Made by a program: the position numbers and the translations under genes
Shown: positions 13,807 to 25,840 of the stretch, piece after piece
How positions within the stretch are numbered: position 1 is the first letter of the stretch
Layout of the letters: each line of letters opens with the position of its first letter
Assembly: GCA_039881145.1 (NCBI GenBank)
Contig: JAYKKI010000088.1
Coordinates: forward strand, 4,444,001-4,508,000
DNA: 64,000 nucleotides
DNA from: Druceiella hillmani
Taxonomy: Eukaryota > Arthropoda > Insecta > Lepidoptera > Hepialidae
Reading direction: 5' to 3'
Notes under the pieces: model-generated
Seen by the model: the letters and a program-made list of their open reading frames with translations, nothing else
The model's database searches: none
What the model was told of the DNA's origin: nothing

Positions 13807-14989
13807 ATAAATAGTTGAATAGAAATATTAAGTACCCTTAATCAATTCTTTGCAAGGGCCTAAATGTGCGGAACAATTCCTAGTAAGAGTTTTATTCCTA
13901 TGTGACATTTTTTCACTTATTTTACTGTTCTTTTGCATGTACTAGTAATATACATTCTCCCTTGGATAAAAGCATTTAATGATAAAAAGAAAATTTTAAT
14001 AAAATCAAAAAATGTTACAAATTATTGGTTGAGAAAACAGTTGAGTGAAAAATAAATATGACGACGTTAATTCATTTTATAAAAAGTTTTTTTTACAATG
14101 TCAGCCAATGGTTATGTCGACAAAAATTACGACGCTTATTATCTATTCCTGCTTTTATTAGATATTTCTGCTTCAAACTAATTTACTGCGTAAATTTAAG
14201 GTTGGATTTTGGTAAAAATAATAGTTAAAAATTCAATCATTCCAAGATTGTCTAAGTATTGATCTCTACTAGTGTCCATCATTAACCTTCGTTATTCGTA
14301 AATGTCTTTATCGTCATATAAATTAATAAGAAAAGTTTATATCAAAAAGGTTAAATTAAATTTGATCAAATGTAGTTACTATCGCTATTACAAAAGATTA
14401 TCCTTCAGAACCTCTTTTATTAAACATCTGTGATTAAATGAACTAGACGTTAGTTACAATGACCAAGCGTTTCATTATTACTGCAAAACATTTGTTGTAT
14501 AATTTAACACTTTACTTACGCTAGGCGAACATTGTAAAAGCAGTTGGTACGGTTTATTTAGGAATGGCATATTTCATATGGAAATGGCTTATTTTTGAAG
14601 TATCATTATGAGATTATGGCTTAAATGTTAAATATTATTAGTATCTAAGATAGTGGCTTCAGTCAGGTATAACTTTATTATAAAAAAATGACAGCGTATT
14701 TTTAAAATAAATATTAACAATTATATTATTTTTTTTCCTTTTTTCATAATTTGCCCAGGTAAAAACTATTGGAACTGAATATAATAAGTTCATAATTGGA
14801 TACTGAAAAATTAGACCAGTTATCTAATATACACGTCATGTAATTGTCTTTTTATAAGTTGCTCCAATAAAAATATGAATTGTTAATCCTGGTTATTATT
14901 CGACTTGTTTCTCATAAATACTGTTGATAAATGTAGAGCAAACTGAAGTGTGAACGGATCATATATGTTGAAGAACCAAAAACCGATGG

Positions 14990-15160
14990 GGTAGACGAGT
15001 TTACAAATGGATATCATATACCTTGAAGCTCATTATGGGATGCCCCTAGTCAAGCGGACTGACGACCTAAAAAGTCAACGTGAAGTGATCACGGCAAACA
15101 ATTACGTGTGTAAAAGCGCACCTTGGGAAAGATCTATGTCCAGCCTTGGGTAGTAATAAA
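14990..15160 (+). pseudogene. Possible LINE C-terminal tail, heavily decayed
   Basis: One frame reads VKRTDDL near 15050-15075. Another, near 15117-15155, reads like the LGKDLCPALGS end seen in some insect LINE proteins. The spacing suits the W/R-rich tail of a non-LTR polyprotein, but the frames do not join and the similarity is short. It could be chance. Confidence 0.3.
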
Positions 15161-15791
15161 CTAATTGTAATTATGAGGTATTGTCATATTTTTAACACAA
15201 TGTCATATAATTGTCTAAATAAACTTGAATAAATTTTATAAACTAACTTAAATTTAGAATCTCTAATTTAATGGTAGATGGTGGTTCCTATAACTATTGA
15301 TAAATGCACAAATGCACAAACCACAAGGTTTTTGAGTAAACTCAAACAATATACAAATTCTAACAATGAATTTCAGTTCGATTAGACCTTTAAGTATTAA
15401 CTGCATCCTGTTTGGTTTAATTATTTATTAATTAAGGTCGTGAACCTTAAACGTACGTACGCAATATTCAGCAGATGAACTAAGACACAGGGATCTTGAA
15501 AGTATAACAGTTCGCAAGGTCCAATACTTTAGAAATACCATACTATACCATACTCATTACGTAAATTAAGATACTGAGTAGTAGGTGGCTTGGCCAGGAT
15601 AACACCCTGGCTGGAATGGTATAATAAAAGTACCCATTCTCTTTTTGGGCAGCTGCATCAAAGTCCAAATAACCATAATGTTCACTGACCTCAGTCAGAA
15701 GAAGGCACTGTAGGAGGTAAAAGATAACATTTGCTTAACTGGCTACTGCGGACAAAAATATCGATGTGCACCACCTTTATCTCAGTCTACT

Positions 15792-15795
<4 letters not shown>

Positions 15796-15829
<34 letters not shown>

Positions 15830-15876
15830 GTATATATATATATTTATGTATATATATATATATATATATATTTATT

Positions 15877-15913
<37 letters not shown>
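15796..15913. repeat. (TA)n microsatellite, interrupted
   Basis: About 118 bp of TA dinucleotides, broken by TTTATG interruptions at regular spacing. It lies about 250 bp before the Tc1 relic. Confidence 0.97.
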
Positions 15914-15915
<2 letters not shown>

Positions 15916-16162
15916 CATTCATTGGGTCTATTCATGTCCACGAATGATTATTTCCGTGAGTATTATAGTAACGTACCCGTTAAAAAAAACGGGCAAGTGC
16001 TTGTTGGATCACTCACAACTTTATGTTCCGTAGCTGTCCATATATCTTGAACTTGTTAGTGCAAACTAACGGAAATCATTTTAATCGAAAGTGCTAATCA
16101 AGCGCCCTGAAAAGTTTGTGAATTTTGCAAAATAGCTTAGAAAAAGTGTGAAATAGTAAATT

Positions 16163-16853
16163 CGAAGCATCTATAAGACTTCAAAATCTATGAATTTACA
16201 TTTTAAAATACAACAAGACTGGAATAGTATTTTATTCTTCGATGAAGCTCGTATATCGATTAATGGCGAGGATCGACGTCGGCGAGTCTTACGAAGACCT
16301 GGAGAACGCTTCGCAGAAGTGTGCTTTGAGGAAATCACCCCTTCTAGTGGAGGCTCCGTAATGTTTTGGGCTGCTATTAACTCAGATGACCGTAACGAGT
16401 TAGTATTTATTGAAAATGGCACACTTAATGCTCAACAGAGGTTATTATTCCTAACACATAACAGAGGTTATTATTCCTCATGCCCCACCCGCATTAACAG
16501 CAGTTGGAGGCGAGTCCATTTTTATGGACGACAACGCTCGCGCTCACCGCTCTAGAGACGTTGATGCGTATATGCAGGAGGCCGGAATTCGTCGGTTAGA
16601 TTGGCCAGCTAGAAGTCCCGACCTCAATCCGATAGAACACATATGGGATAATCTCAAACGAAATGTCAGAATCGTAAAACCAGCACCGGAAAACATTCAG
16701 GCCCTTAAAAATGTGGTCGTAGCTGAATGGGAACGTATTCCTCAGGAAATAATAAAAAACGTCATCGACAGCACGCCTAGCAGATTAAGCGCATTGATTT
16801 TGCTAGAAGAGGCCATACTCGTTACTAAATTTTCAAATTTTATGTTAAATTAA
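16163..16853 (+). pseudogene. Tc1-type DD34E transposase, 5'-truncated and frameshifted
   Basis: The catalytic domain of a Tc1-family transposase (cut-and-paste DDE enzyme) is present in two frames. The first block (16190 to about 16435) carries FFDEARISI, with the first catalytic Asp at 16241. The second (from about 16461, clear from 16524) has MDDNARAH with Asp at 16530 and NPIEHIWDN with Glu at 16635. There are 34 residues between the second Asp and the Glu, the Tc1 DD34E spacing. The N-terminal DNA-binding domains are absent. A 26-bp tandem duplication at 16434-16485, plus one further small indel just before it, accounts for the frame change. A stop follows LN at 16851. No terminal inverted repeats were found. 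Confidence 0.9.
16434..16485 (+). repeat. 26-bp tandem duplication inside the transposase relic
   Basis: AACAGAGGTTATTATTCCT begins at 16434 and again at 16460, giving an exact 26-bp period. Since 26 is not a multiple of three, it breaks the reading frame. Confidence 0.92.
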
Positions 16854-16859
16854 TAAAAA

Positions 16860-19475
16860 ATATTCAAAAATAAACTTTAGCCATTTTTAATGTACCAGTA
16901 TGAAAACGCTCGTCTGTGGACTTTACATCGTTTTTTTTATTTATTCGCATTTTTAATGACTGAGGTAGTTAAAAACGATATCTCAATAATAAATAACAAT
17001 ATTCTCATCATATCGCCATATAAAATGCATCTAATAATAATAAAATAACTCTGATGTGGTTTATTCCAGTACAAGTGCCCTACCTTTTTCAATGTCATTT
17101 CCTTATTCACATTCCTTAATCATTACATTTCCTTAATCGCTTTTTTTCCATTCCTCATTTTTTGGAAGCAAAATATTTTTCAATTAAAAAAATTGTGTCT
17201 CAATTAAATGTTATTCAATTTAAATTAGTTGATATGGGCACTATTCTGTGATAATATCCTTTCAGTACATGTTTTCAGTATCTATCTGAACTTTTTTTTA
17301 AAATCTAATATAATTTCCACGATTTAATATTAACTTAAGCAATACGTATATTTAAACGCAAGAATCACTCAATGGGCCTTTTTTAATTTAATAACATTTT
17401 ATTTCAATGTATATGATACATAATTATATTTATAACATGTCTCCTCGTATCTGAGCTATTTATTATTTGACAATAACATTTCTCTACTAAACCCAACCAT
17501 CGACTTTCCTACAATGAATTGTGAATGCAACGATTGGAATACCATATAGTTGATTGCAAATAAATCAGCGTGCTCAGGGAGACGGTTCTGATATATAACT
17601 ACAACGATTAGAATTTTCTCCAAGTTCTTAAAAGTAATTTTTTATTTAAATTTTGTTTAAGTTTTACGTTTAGTTTCGAATTTATTAAATATCGGATACT
17701 CGATACTTAAATATCGGATAGCGCCTCTGCCTATTTGATTCTACGGCCTCCGCCCTAAAACCGTAGATTAACTTAGTGACTATTCACGCGTATGGTAAGT
17801 AATAGCAGATGCCCGCCCTGAAGCATGAAAGACGAGCTTACTAAAACGTCGAATTTCGGTAACGTATCGAGCACTTGCAGTGCGTGGGATAAATTTGGCT
17901 GCTGAAGATGTTGCTCGTCACTAAGTGTTCGTATAATTATGTTTATTATTTTTAGCTTTAATACTTTCGTTATTCTATAAGTTTCAATGTTTACAATATG
18001 AAATGTTATTCTTAATGAAACAATTGAAGAATATTCACTAGGAAACGCTTGTTAAAATTCTTCTTTTCATGAAGTTTAATTTTTTGCGTGGATTTTGTAA
18101 CTTTATATCCTTGATAAATAATACACGTGTTTTCTTACCCACTAAAAATACAAAAAAATTCTCCATAAAAAATTCATGTCACGACACTACTAGCATTTAT
18201 TAAAGTTATTTAATGATTTAAATATACTTAACTTTAATGATATATACCTACACAATTAAAGTAGTAAGAAGGGAAACAAATTAGCAAATTGGTTTTAAAT
18301 CAATTTATAGGGAGATTTATTCCTCAAAAGTTATTTTGTTTAGTGAAATTGTGATATTTCCATTTAGGAAAAATAATAGGAATATTATAATGATTTTGCA
18401 AACAAATCTTAGGGAATAATTTAAAAAAATTATGTGATAATATAAACTATGCAAATATTTGAAACGGTTATCTTATGGAAATGGTTTTATGATTACATGA
18501 ATTATTATAATTTAATAGCAAGACAGAACTTTGTATTTAGAGTATTGAGAAGGCAAATCTCTTTTATGCTAAGGAGCCCCAATTTTTAGTATTTAGTATT
18601 CTGTAATCCCTCTAAAATAGTCCTCATAATAATCCTCCTAAACCTAGGAAGTCCTCAATCTTAATCTGGGTCTACCTTACCGCGTTTTAGAGTAGATTTC
18701 TCAAGAAATATTTTCTTGATAGGATCAGAGTAACCTATTATGACGAGAAGGGCAGCCTAGTTTAAACGATTTGCATTATTATATAATTATAGGAATAATC
18801 TGTTAAGTACTATTAGAACTCTTACTATCAGTGTTCCGTACACACTAACGGAAATGGTAATATATAAAAATACTTAATATTTCTATTAAATTTATAATAA
18901 ACAATTAATAGTATTTTCAACGCATAAATATATCTGTTGCCTGGTAGTATTTTCGCATGCGTTAAAACCTATTTATTTTTTTTAAAAAGACTATGATATC
19001 AAAAACCATCGCTATGATTTCCCAGTGAACTTCATTTAAACCCCGTGTAATGCCATTCTCTCCATAACTTTGATTTCAGTTTTTTTCCGAGTAGGAGACA
19101 GGAATCTGTGTTTGTATCGATATTTTCAACAAAATTTCTAATATTCAAAATTGTTAAAAATTAGTTTGTCATATAATTCTTGTAATTCATCGTTGCAATC
19201 GATGAATTCCAAAAATTATTTCAAACAAAAATCTTATCTCTAAAACATGCGCGATAAACACTAGTTGGTCCTTGCGAATAATTCGCAAGTTACAGAATGC
19301 TAATACAATGTGAAAATATATAAGTGAAAAGTATTTTATTTCGAAAAGTAATAATAAATGCTTTATTGTAAAACATTAAAAAAACTAAATATTGCCTTTC
19401 TCAATTTTTCTTAAACTTCTTAGTTTACAAAACTACTCTGAAAATAATATTAGAAGTGCTAATATGATCAGCTGG
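16860..19475. other. AT-rich intergenic DNA, nothing recognised
   Basis: No coding domain, RNA gene or clear repeat was seen. A slightly less AT-rich patch at about 17740-17930 carries no recognisable motif. Confidence 0.5.

Positions 19476-19560
<85 letters not shown>
19476..19560. repeat. (TA)n microsatellite
   Basis: An almost pure TA run of about 85 bp with one TTTA interruption. It lies about 90 bp from the Helitron relic. Confidence 0.97.
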
Positions 19561-19562
<2 letters not shown>

Positions 19563-19650
19563 GTTAGAATGAACTTTTTGGCTACATGTATCTTTAAACT
19601 AAACATAATATCATTAAATCGGCGAACTAGCAAAAAGCTCCTTAAATTGC

Positions 19651-20181
19651 CTATGCAAAAAATAATATAAATACATCTGATAAATACAACTTTGATCTTT
19701 TGAGCATCTGACACCGTGCTTTATTAATGGTCATAATAAAGGCTACCTTTATTGAGAATTGCTTTCTTGTCATCTGGAAAGGCATGGTTCGATCAGAGGG
19801 TGTGAACTTAATGCGGGGTACGAGCAGAGTTTTATGAGAGTGAACCAATTTAGCAGTGATGATGTGCTCGTCCAAGTGATCTACCACTAATCTTGCACCA
19901 TTACTTAAAATTTTAAATTGAACATAATAATAGCAATTTACTTTAAAAGTAATTTTTGAGGTAGTAAATCTGAAGGATTTGAGGAGTTTGAGAATTCTAA
20001 GGGGTACAATTGATTGTCGTTTGTTTCTTCCAATTGGAAAGAATAAGAACTGAGGTAAACCTTTTCCCACATTTGTTAAAGTGGTTGTCAATGGATGGTG
20101 CTGTTTTACATAATTACTATTTGAACGACTGTCATAATTGTCGATGGATGACGCTGTGTAAAATATGGACATAGAGAACAA
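19651..20181 (-). pseudogene. Helitron PIF1-like helicase C-terminal relic
   Basis: A 176-codon minus-strand frame shows the C-terminal signature of the Helitron Rep/helicase (rolling-circle transposon protein, PIF1-like SF1 helicase). From about residue 95 it reads NGARLVVDHLDEH, then AKLVHSH, PRIKFTPSD, MPFQMTRKQF and AFIMTINKARCQ. The last block corresponds to the helicase motif usually ending INKSQGQ; two key positions are altered here. Upstream, SKITFKVNC matches the usual segment before the NGTRL motif. The first 70 residues are not recognised and may not be native. No Rep domain or Helitron terminus (CTRR with hairpin) was found, so this is a fragment. Confidence 0.78.
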
Positions 20182-20327
20182 AAAAATTAAATTTTGAATT
20201 TTTTGTTTATTTCGTCATTGGGGGTGGAGGTAATCTTCAAAAATTATAGCTCAATCGTTGGTTTGATTTAGTATTCAGGAAAATATTGCAAATTTACAAA
20301 AACACCTTTATGAAATTATATATATAT

Positions 20328-20339
20328 AAACTAAGCCAC

Positions 20340-20377
<38 letters not shown>

Positions 20378-20389
20378 GTTCCTTAGTTT
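20328..20389. repeat. Palindrome with (TA)n core
   Basis: The left flank AAACTAAGCCACC and the right flank GGTTCCTTAGTTT are inverted copies (two mismatches) around TTTATATA...TATAAA. The whole 62 bp can fold on itself. Confidence 0.85.
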
Positions 20390-20719
20390 AATTATGACTA
20401 CGAAATTATAATATTTCAATTTCTTTCAAAGAGCAGACCAATTTTCTTCATCATGAATATTAGATCTTTATTTATTTGTTTTTACATTACTTTACTTTAC
20501 AAAATTGTTCTATGAACTCTAGTACAATATAAGGTAAGTTTTAACATTTCAGTTCCACGTTAAATTAAAATTGAATTTTAAATTCAACTATTTTATGAAA
20601 CAATATAAAATTATTTTCTTACTTTTGTATAATTACAATATATGAAGTATTTGCGTGAGATTGAGAAAGTAACATGAAAAATAATTTACATGAAACAGCT
20701 TCTAAGTCCTTTACCGCAT

Positions 20720-21290
20720 GCATTATCATGCTGAAGATCCGTGATCGACGTCAACTTCACATATTTACACTTCTTTTTAACATATGAAAAAATTCTCATA
20801 GCCCAAATTATCTTAGTGGCAAATTTAAAGATTTGTCTGCTCACGGCCTTGGGCTGCGATCTGAAAGTTCACACACCCTACTTATTCCTAAATATACCTC
20901 TACCACTTACGAAAAATCCTTTACTGTCCAAGCAACAAAAATTTGGAATCACCTAGATCCTGACATCAGGAAAATCACGTATATAAATATTTTCAAAGAT
21001 CGAGTGAAAAAGTCCTGCATCTCCTGAAACCTTTTCCGTTACGTCCTCGCCCTTTCCTGTCTTTCCCATCCCAAATCATGTCAATATTTTGTTTTCTTTT
21101 TTAATTTACTTTTGTATTTTTTTTGTCTAATGTGCTATTAAGAATTTTCATTATAAAATCTCTTACAGTCTACCAAGTAAATTTCAATACAAATTGTTAT
21201 GGTTGACTGGAAGAGATTGCTCAAGTAGCAATAAGTCCGCCATATGTACTATACATATAAATTAATAAATAATATAAAATAAATTATTAT
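20720..21290 (+). mobile_element. 5'-truncated LINE, C-terminus and 3' UTR
   Basis: The frame from about 20735 to 21027 reads like the extreme C-terminus of a CR1/L2- or Jockey-type reverse-transcriptase ORF: RRQLHIFTLLF, one in-frame stop, SPNYLSGKF, then LRSESSHTLLIP, FTVQATKIWNHLD, and a final FKDRVKKS before the stop. The 3' UTR follows and ends with TTATGGTTGACTGG, AGAGATTGCTC and GTAGCAATAA, then TAAATTAATAAATAA-like sequence. This terminal motif is shared with the SINE tail at 11770-11848. 5' truncation is the usual outcome of target-primed reverse transcription. Clade assignment is uncertain. Confidence 0.75.
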
Positions 21291-21432
21291 TAAGACTTCG
21301 TTTCTCAATAGAATATCGTATTTTGCCCGAGTCTTGAAGGTTTAGACAATTAAGTTTAATCTTCATCTATTAATAAGTTTTTAGCAATACAACTCTGAAA
21401 TTGTTAGGAATCGAGATTCAACGTGCTTTGAA

Positions 21433-21500
21433 TGTAACTGCTGAAATTGGTAATTTTTATATGCAAAACGGCGATAACATCTCGATATGAGTAATGGTGA
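21433..21500 (-). repeat. Dispersed repeat, copy on minus strand
   Basis: The reverse complement contains CGAGATGTTATCGCCGTTTT and CAGTTACATTCA, matching the copy at about 34509-34580 with small changes. A third, more diverged copy is at about 31935-32000. Nothing else identifies the family. Confidence 0.65.
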
Positions 21501-22939
21501 ACGGTTGGACGTGGACTTAGCTAATTTAAGTTTTTAAATCGCTCACATTATGTAATTGTAATGCAGTATTCTTTTAGTTAATATTTATAATATCAAGTAT
21601 ATATCTTTAATATTAACTACATCTTTAATTGAATATTATATAAGGGTATCTTTAAATAAAAACTGAAAGCCAAAAGTGAGCTACATTTAATGACATCACA
21701 TCCGATAATGTACTCAGTCAAACGCTATGAAAATGCTTCTTTTAATTTCGAAGTCAATAATTGAATTAATTGGGTACTGAAATTTATAAATATTTTATTT
21801 ATGGTGTAACAAGAAGCAGATGCTGTGAAATTAGGTGGTGTACAACATTTGTTCATATCAATAAAGACGTGAAGTTTGCTTACAGTCATATTTTATCGTT
21901 ATATATGCAACTTCAAGTAGAATATATTGTTAATATGACATTCATCGCAATATGTCCTACACAAAAGTTAAGTTATTTTGAGTGCTATCAGTCATCGGTC
22001 TGCTTATTTCCTTAAATCACAGCTCCACATTGTTGTTTTATGATGATAATAACGTTCTAAACTTTGTAACGTACAAAATTACGTTATTTTAATTTAAAGA
22101 AAACAAAAAGAATGTAAAAAATGTTGACATATCTTGTTTTTCTAGGGAAAATAGGATACGGTCAACGTCTTTCAACTGTCAATAAATTCGGTATGGATCA
22201 AAATAAAAACAGTAAACATACAGTAACTATAAATATGTTAAGCTAAGGATAATGCTATTGATAACTAGTTACAGGTACCGATTTATTCATTTTAATTATT
22301 CTGACCAAATATCGTTGTGCTTGTCCGGTTTACTGACATTTCGAACGGTTGACGTTTGATACACTGACTTCTGCTGTAATCTAATTTGGTAGTGTCTATT
22401 TTCTAAACTTAGTTTAGTATCGCGTACGACGAACAAACGCACTTTTATTTTAATATATGTTTTTATGGTTAAGTATTTAAAAAGCGGAAATTTTAACACA
22501 TGTCCGTCCTCTCTCATATCGGTCTCTCGCTTACATTTCCTCAGAAACTGTTCAACGTAAAAACTTGAAATTCAGAATAGTTATAGTGTATGTAAATCTC
22601 CATTATCTTTATAGTCATCACTCAAAAGCAATTGTGCACAGATCTAAGTCTAAAACAGTAAAAATTGTGACAGCTAAACCGACAGACAAAGGTTTCAATA
22701 CAAAACTTAAAAAAAATACATCATGTTAATTTTTAATTTATTTAAAGTACGTTGAACATGCGAGTGCATTCTTTTTCACTACATTAAATACTAAATTTTC
22801 CACATATTTTCCGAACACAATGTGTTCTCAAATGCAAAATTCAAGGAAATATGTACTCTGTCACTGGTTTGAAAAGATGTACTTAATTTTTTGTTCGATT
22901 ACAATAAAGTTAGAAGAAAGTGTTTTGATTGTAATAGTG

Positions 22940-22945
<6 letters not shown>

Positions 22946-22998
<53 letters not shown>
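22946..22998. repeat. (TA)n microsatellite
   Basis: A pure TA run of about 53 bp, preceded by a short GTATGTGTA transition. Confidence 0.97.
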
Positions 22999-23001
<3 letters not shown>

Positions 23002-23208
23002 GATGGTTATGTGCATATAGACATTTCATCCTAAACGCCATACTATTGAAATGATTTTGGCAAAGCAGATATTGCCAGATTCGTTTTAAAAATTAGAGGT
23101 ATGCCGAATCTAATATCGCGTCATTGTTTGTCATATTGGGTCGAAGATTTTGAAGTTTTCGTTTGAACACATTAAAATGGGTATAAAATGAAAAGTTTTA
23201 ATGAAAAA

Positions 23209-23256
23209 AAATTGATGATAGTTATTACATATATGTGTAATAACTATCATCAATTT
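23209..23256. repeat. Perfect 20-bp inverted repeat
   Basis: AAATTGATGATAGTTATTAC (23209-23228) is followed after 8 bases by its exact reverse complement (23237-23256). The loop ATATATGT is itself largely self-complementary. Confidence 0.93.
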
Positions 23257-24019
23257 GGACCGTAAGTTAAACCACTAAACCGATAACATAACCTGTAAAA
23301 TTCTATGTGGTGACCATGGCAAAACCACATAATGATGGATATCTCTTGAAAGGGCACAGAAAGAACAATTATAAAAAAATTCTAGCCCCACCTTTACAAA
23401 CGGTACTTGTGTTTACCATTATTCAATATAAATTTAATAACTTATCTATTTGTCAACAAAGCCAATTTATAACTATTTACATCGGTCGAAGCGTTCACTC
23501 GTTACAGCGCATCGAACTGCACTGACCGCACGTATCCGTTATCATTTTGTTCGCTGTCGCCCTCCAGCGGACTAATATTGCAACATGGTCTTAAGTTGTC
23601 ATCCAGCTAATTTTTTTCGCATGTAAGCTCACAGAGTAAGACGTTGTAAGGTTAAAATATTCGGTGACGATTTCCGGGTCAATTATTATTTATGATACAA
23701 TCTAGCTTAATGTTTGTCTTGTTTGCTTTCATTATACGTACCTGCCTACAAGCTAAATGCTCTCGATACTTTTCAGATACCAAAATAGTTTCGTTACAGC
23801 AATAGGTACATGTATAGTATTAATAAGTATTAATATATTTCAGCAAAAATATATTTTTATTTCATAAAATGAAATTTAAAGACCAAACCTGGCCAGGAGT
23901 GAAATCAATTTTAATAAATCCTAAAGATTGTCCCAGTTTAAACTGAAGGTTTGGACAAAGATGACAAAGACACACATGGCAATAAAAATTGAAATGTAAT
24001 TTATTTTTCAGTAATACTC

Positions 24020-24521
24020 GATATATTCAATACGGGCCAATGAGGCAGAAGAACATATCAGCTCTATATGTACCATGAGGGATAATGTTGTTGAGGGGTA
24101 ATGTTGTTCGCGTCCGTAGGAGCTACCTAACCATAACCATACACGTGCCCCTCGGGTGGTACCAATTGAACAACAAACGCCGAGTCGCAGGCGGCGGTCA
24201 ACTAACCTACTAAGCAAGCCTAACAGCTTCTTATGTTGGAGGTAGGAAATGATCTCCACACCCGTAATCTTGTGGTCATGTCTCGCAAGAACGGAGACCT
24301 GGGCTTGGTCGCCTGGGTCGCGAGGAAGACAACCTCTTAACCTGAAAAAATAACCCTAATCCTAAGTTGTGACCGTGCCGATAGGATGAATGGCTGCAGG
24401 TAGTCAATCTCTAGCGCAAACCTCGATGAAACTGGCTCACATCGTTGAAAAGTGCCCTCTCACAGGAATGGGCGTTACCCTGTGAGTGACCTATTATATC
24501 GACCCTACTCGTGGGAACAAT
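24020..24521 (+). promoter_or_regulatory. 5' leader of the Jockey element, probable internal promoter
   Basis: About 500 bp, distinctly less AT-rich than the surroundings, precedes the first ATG of ORF1 (24522). Jockey-type elements carry an internal pol II promoter in this region; that role is inferred from the family. No TATA box or initiator could be assigned confidently. Confidence 0.5.
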
Positions 24522-25840
24522 ATGAATTCCAAACAAGAAACAATATCACAACCACAACAGAAATTACTTAAACAACAAGTACTTCATCAAAGCTACTTCT
24601 CTAGGCAAAGATCATCATCCCTCTCTGATATAAGCAGAGGACAGTCAACAACTTCAAAAAAACAACCTGAATCAGACCTGTTGCCTGTTGAAACTACAGC
24701 TATAAAAGATATCTCTCAACATCCTGCCCCACCCATATGGCAACATGTACCACTTCCTCGTGGCAATAAGAAGAGGAAAATGTACGATTCTCCACCACCG
24801 TCTAATGGAATTGTAAATAAGAACCGGTTTAGCAACTTACCGCTTGATCCAAATGATGACATTGCCCTTTCAAAAACTCAGAAACCCAATAAACCACCAC
24901 CAATAGTTCTGAGTGGTATAGAAGACGTCAACGAGTTAATAAAACTAATTGAAACTGTTAGCCAAAAAGATAATTATAAGCTCAAATGATTACCAAAAAT
25001 ATCCTTCACGTGCTAATGAAAACTCCAGAAGAATATAAGAAAATTATCAATCTCCTTAGAGATAACGGGCTTAAAGGGTATACTTTTACGCCTAAGGACT
25101 CCAAATGCTACCGAATTGTCATTAAGAACTTGCATCACCTCACACCTCATGAAGCTATTGTTGAGGCAGTTCAAGCGACCAACAAGAAAGTCAGAGGTGA
25201 AATAATTAATGCACGATACGGCCCCGAAAAGAAACCGACTTCAACGTTCTTGGTCAATATCGAGCCTAGCATTAACAATCCTGACGTTAAAAACATTGCA
25301 TTTATCGCACAGCAAAAAATTTAAATTGAGGATCTACGGAAATCAAAGTTCATTGTACAATGCCAACGCTGTCAACAATATGGTCATACCAAAAATAACT
25401 GCATGAGACCATTTAGATGCGTGAAATGCGGTGAAGACCATAAAACCTCAGAGTGCAAAAAGAATAGGACAACTCCAGCCAAGTGTGCTTTATGCTGCTG
25501 CGACCACCCTGCTAATTATAAAGGATGCCAAATATACAAAGAAATACTAGCTCGAAGGACCAAGAATCTCGCCTCTCGCGCTAGACTACCCTCTCAAACA
25601 CCTGTTATCAACATACCAACTACCACCAACTTTGACACTAAGGGTCATAGTAACACCCACAAAACTTATGCCGATATTGCCAAAGGTAGGCAACCAACAA
25701 CACAGCAATCTACTCACCAACAATCTAATAAATTAGAAGATATACTTGCCAAACAAAGTGAGAAAATGGATCTCTTAATTCAACAAATAGGCTCCCTACT
25801 GGGACTTATAACTACCCTGATATCTAATCTGACAAAATGA
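24522..25840 (+). pseudogene. ORF1, gag-like zinc-knuckle protein of the Jockey element
   Basis: ORF1 encodes the nucleic-acid-binding gag-like protein that packages the element RNA. The first block runs from ATG 24522 to the TGA at 24987-24989. The text continues in another frame from about 24986, so one single-base indel lies there, and a TAA at 25322-25324 interrupts the second block in frame. Three cysteine/histidine motifs follow: CX2CX4HX4C at 25361-25402 (CQRC, H, C), CVKCGEDHKTSEC at about 25418-25456, and CALCCCDH...C at about 25480-25530. The preceding region (25030-25300) matches the conserved core of Jockey gag proteins (YTFTPKDS, RIVIKNLHHLTP). The C-terminus is Q/T-rich with a likely short amphipathic segment. 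The stop overlaps the ORF2 start as ATGA. Confidence 0.88.

Larger units (their letters stand above)
11849..15795. other. AT-rich intergenic DNA with small tandem repeats
   Basis: No gene was recognised. It contains short tandem repeats (13010-13087 and 13732-13806) and one doubtful LINE tail (14990-15160), each listed separately. Confidence 0.55.
21501..24019. other. AT-rich intergenic DNA
   Basis: No gene was recognised. A (TA)n run and a hairpin are listed separately. A GC-richer patch at 23480-23600 has no recognisable motif. Confidence 0.5.

Noticed and set aside
15731..16033. 100-codon frame rich in alternating Tyr-Ile
   Set aside because: It is the translation of a (TA)n microsatellite. 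The same applies to frames over the other TA tracts (19392-19670, 22820-23020, 53627-53892, 62948-63199).
24008..24259. Minus-strand frame in the Jockey 5' leader
   Set aside because: It lies in the GC-richer untranslated leader and has no recognisable motif.
24486..24521. Upstream extension of Jockey ORF1 starting at GTG
   Set aside because: GTG starts are unlikely in a eukaryotic mRNA; the first ATG at 24522 is preferred.
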